DNA of 52,011 nt from Stenotrophomonas daejeonensis (GTDB lineage Bacteria; Pseudomonadota; Gammaproteobacteria; Xanthomonadales; Xanthomonadaceae). The translations under genes and the position numbers were made by a program. The stretch lies in the NCBI RefSeq assembly GCF_001431505.1, contig NZ_LDJP01000074.1:1-52011 (forward strand), read 5' to 3'. This document shows positions 49,887 through 52,011 of the stretch, piece by piece (the first letter of the stretch is position 1; each line of letters begins with the position of its first letter). The notes beneath the pieces are model-generated. The model was not told the DNA's origin, ran no database searches, and was given only the letters and a program-made list of their open reading frames with translations.

Positions 49887-49890
<4 letters not shown>
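49414..49890 (-). CDS. greA: Transcription elongation factor GreA
   Basis: GreA rescues backtracked RNA polymerase by stimulating transcript cleavage. The 158 residues consist of the N-terminal coiled coil with the acidic tip ([31 protein letters not shown], about 38-68, with Asp and Glu of GDLKENAEY) and the C-terminal FKBP-like domain ([35 protein letters not shown]). ATG 49890 overlaps the carB stop by four bases, the common carB-greA arrangement. Confidence 0.97.

Positions 49891-52011
<2,121 letters not shown>

Overview
The window is high-GC DNA from a member of the Xanthomonadaceae (Gammaproteobacteria), most like Stenotrophomonas or Pseudoxanthomonas. The evidence is the smc-zipA-ligA order, SMC-ScpAB rather than MukBEF, a carB-greA-recJ block, a TonB-receptor sugar locus, and many GTAG-headed palindromic repeats (REPs). 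Genus was not resolved. All calls come from reading the sequence; no database search was run. I annotate 39 protein genes, one of them (carB) cut by the window edge. I saw no rRNA, tRNA or CRISPR.

Layout. 1-13.6 kb (+ strand): smc, zipA and ligA (chromosome condensation, division, DNA ligation), a GNAT acetyltransferase, epmA (EF-P modification), a secreted three-repeat DUF3011 protein, mtnA, and gyrA with a strong terminator. 13.6-14.85 kb: a solitary Cre-like tyrosine recombinase whose upstream DNA holds a 9-7-9 palindrome plus two related direct repeats. 14.9-27.0 kb (- strand): a seven-gene sugar operon, in transcription order a LacI regulator, a TonB-dependent receptor, a lipoprotein glycoside hydrolase (PF10091/GH144-like), an ABC solute-binding lipoprotein, two ABC permeases and a large discoidin-domain hydrolase. 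It has two LacI-type operators in front and no ATPase gene.

27.2-31.5 kb: yciI-bolA on the minus strand, then scpA-scpB-rluB on the plus strand. 31.7-36.7 kb: a DUF4870 membrane protein, and pmbA and tldD (the TldD/E protease pair) with darP between them, then a PAP2 phosphatase. 36.6-40.6 kb: ispG, a RegB/RegA-type redox two-component pair, and an SDR oxidoreductase. 40.7-44.0 kb: acnB with a VapBC-type module directly upstream in the same direction. 44.1-46.7 kb: a membrane LytTR regulator and a divergent acyltransferase-3 protein, bracketed by about 150-bp direct repeats. 46.7-52.0 kb (- strand): carB (partial), greA, a conserved protein of uncertain function, and recJ.

The observations I rank highest are the lone recombinase with its attI/lox-like site, the sugar operon with an unusual pair of hydrolases and no ATPase, the repeat-bracketed LytTR/acyltransferase cassette, and GTAG REPs that supply the TAG stop codons of several genes. 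Of the 39 stop codons 29 are TGA, 3 TAA and 7 TAG. Six of the seven TAGs read GTAG and lie in or within about 35 bp of a REP.
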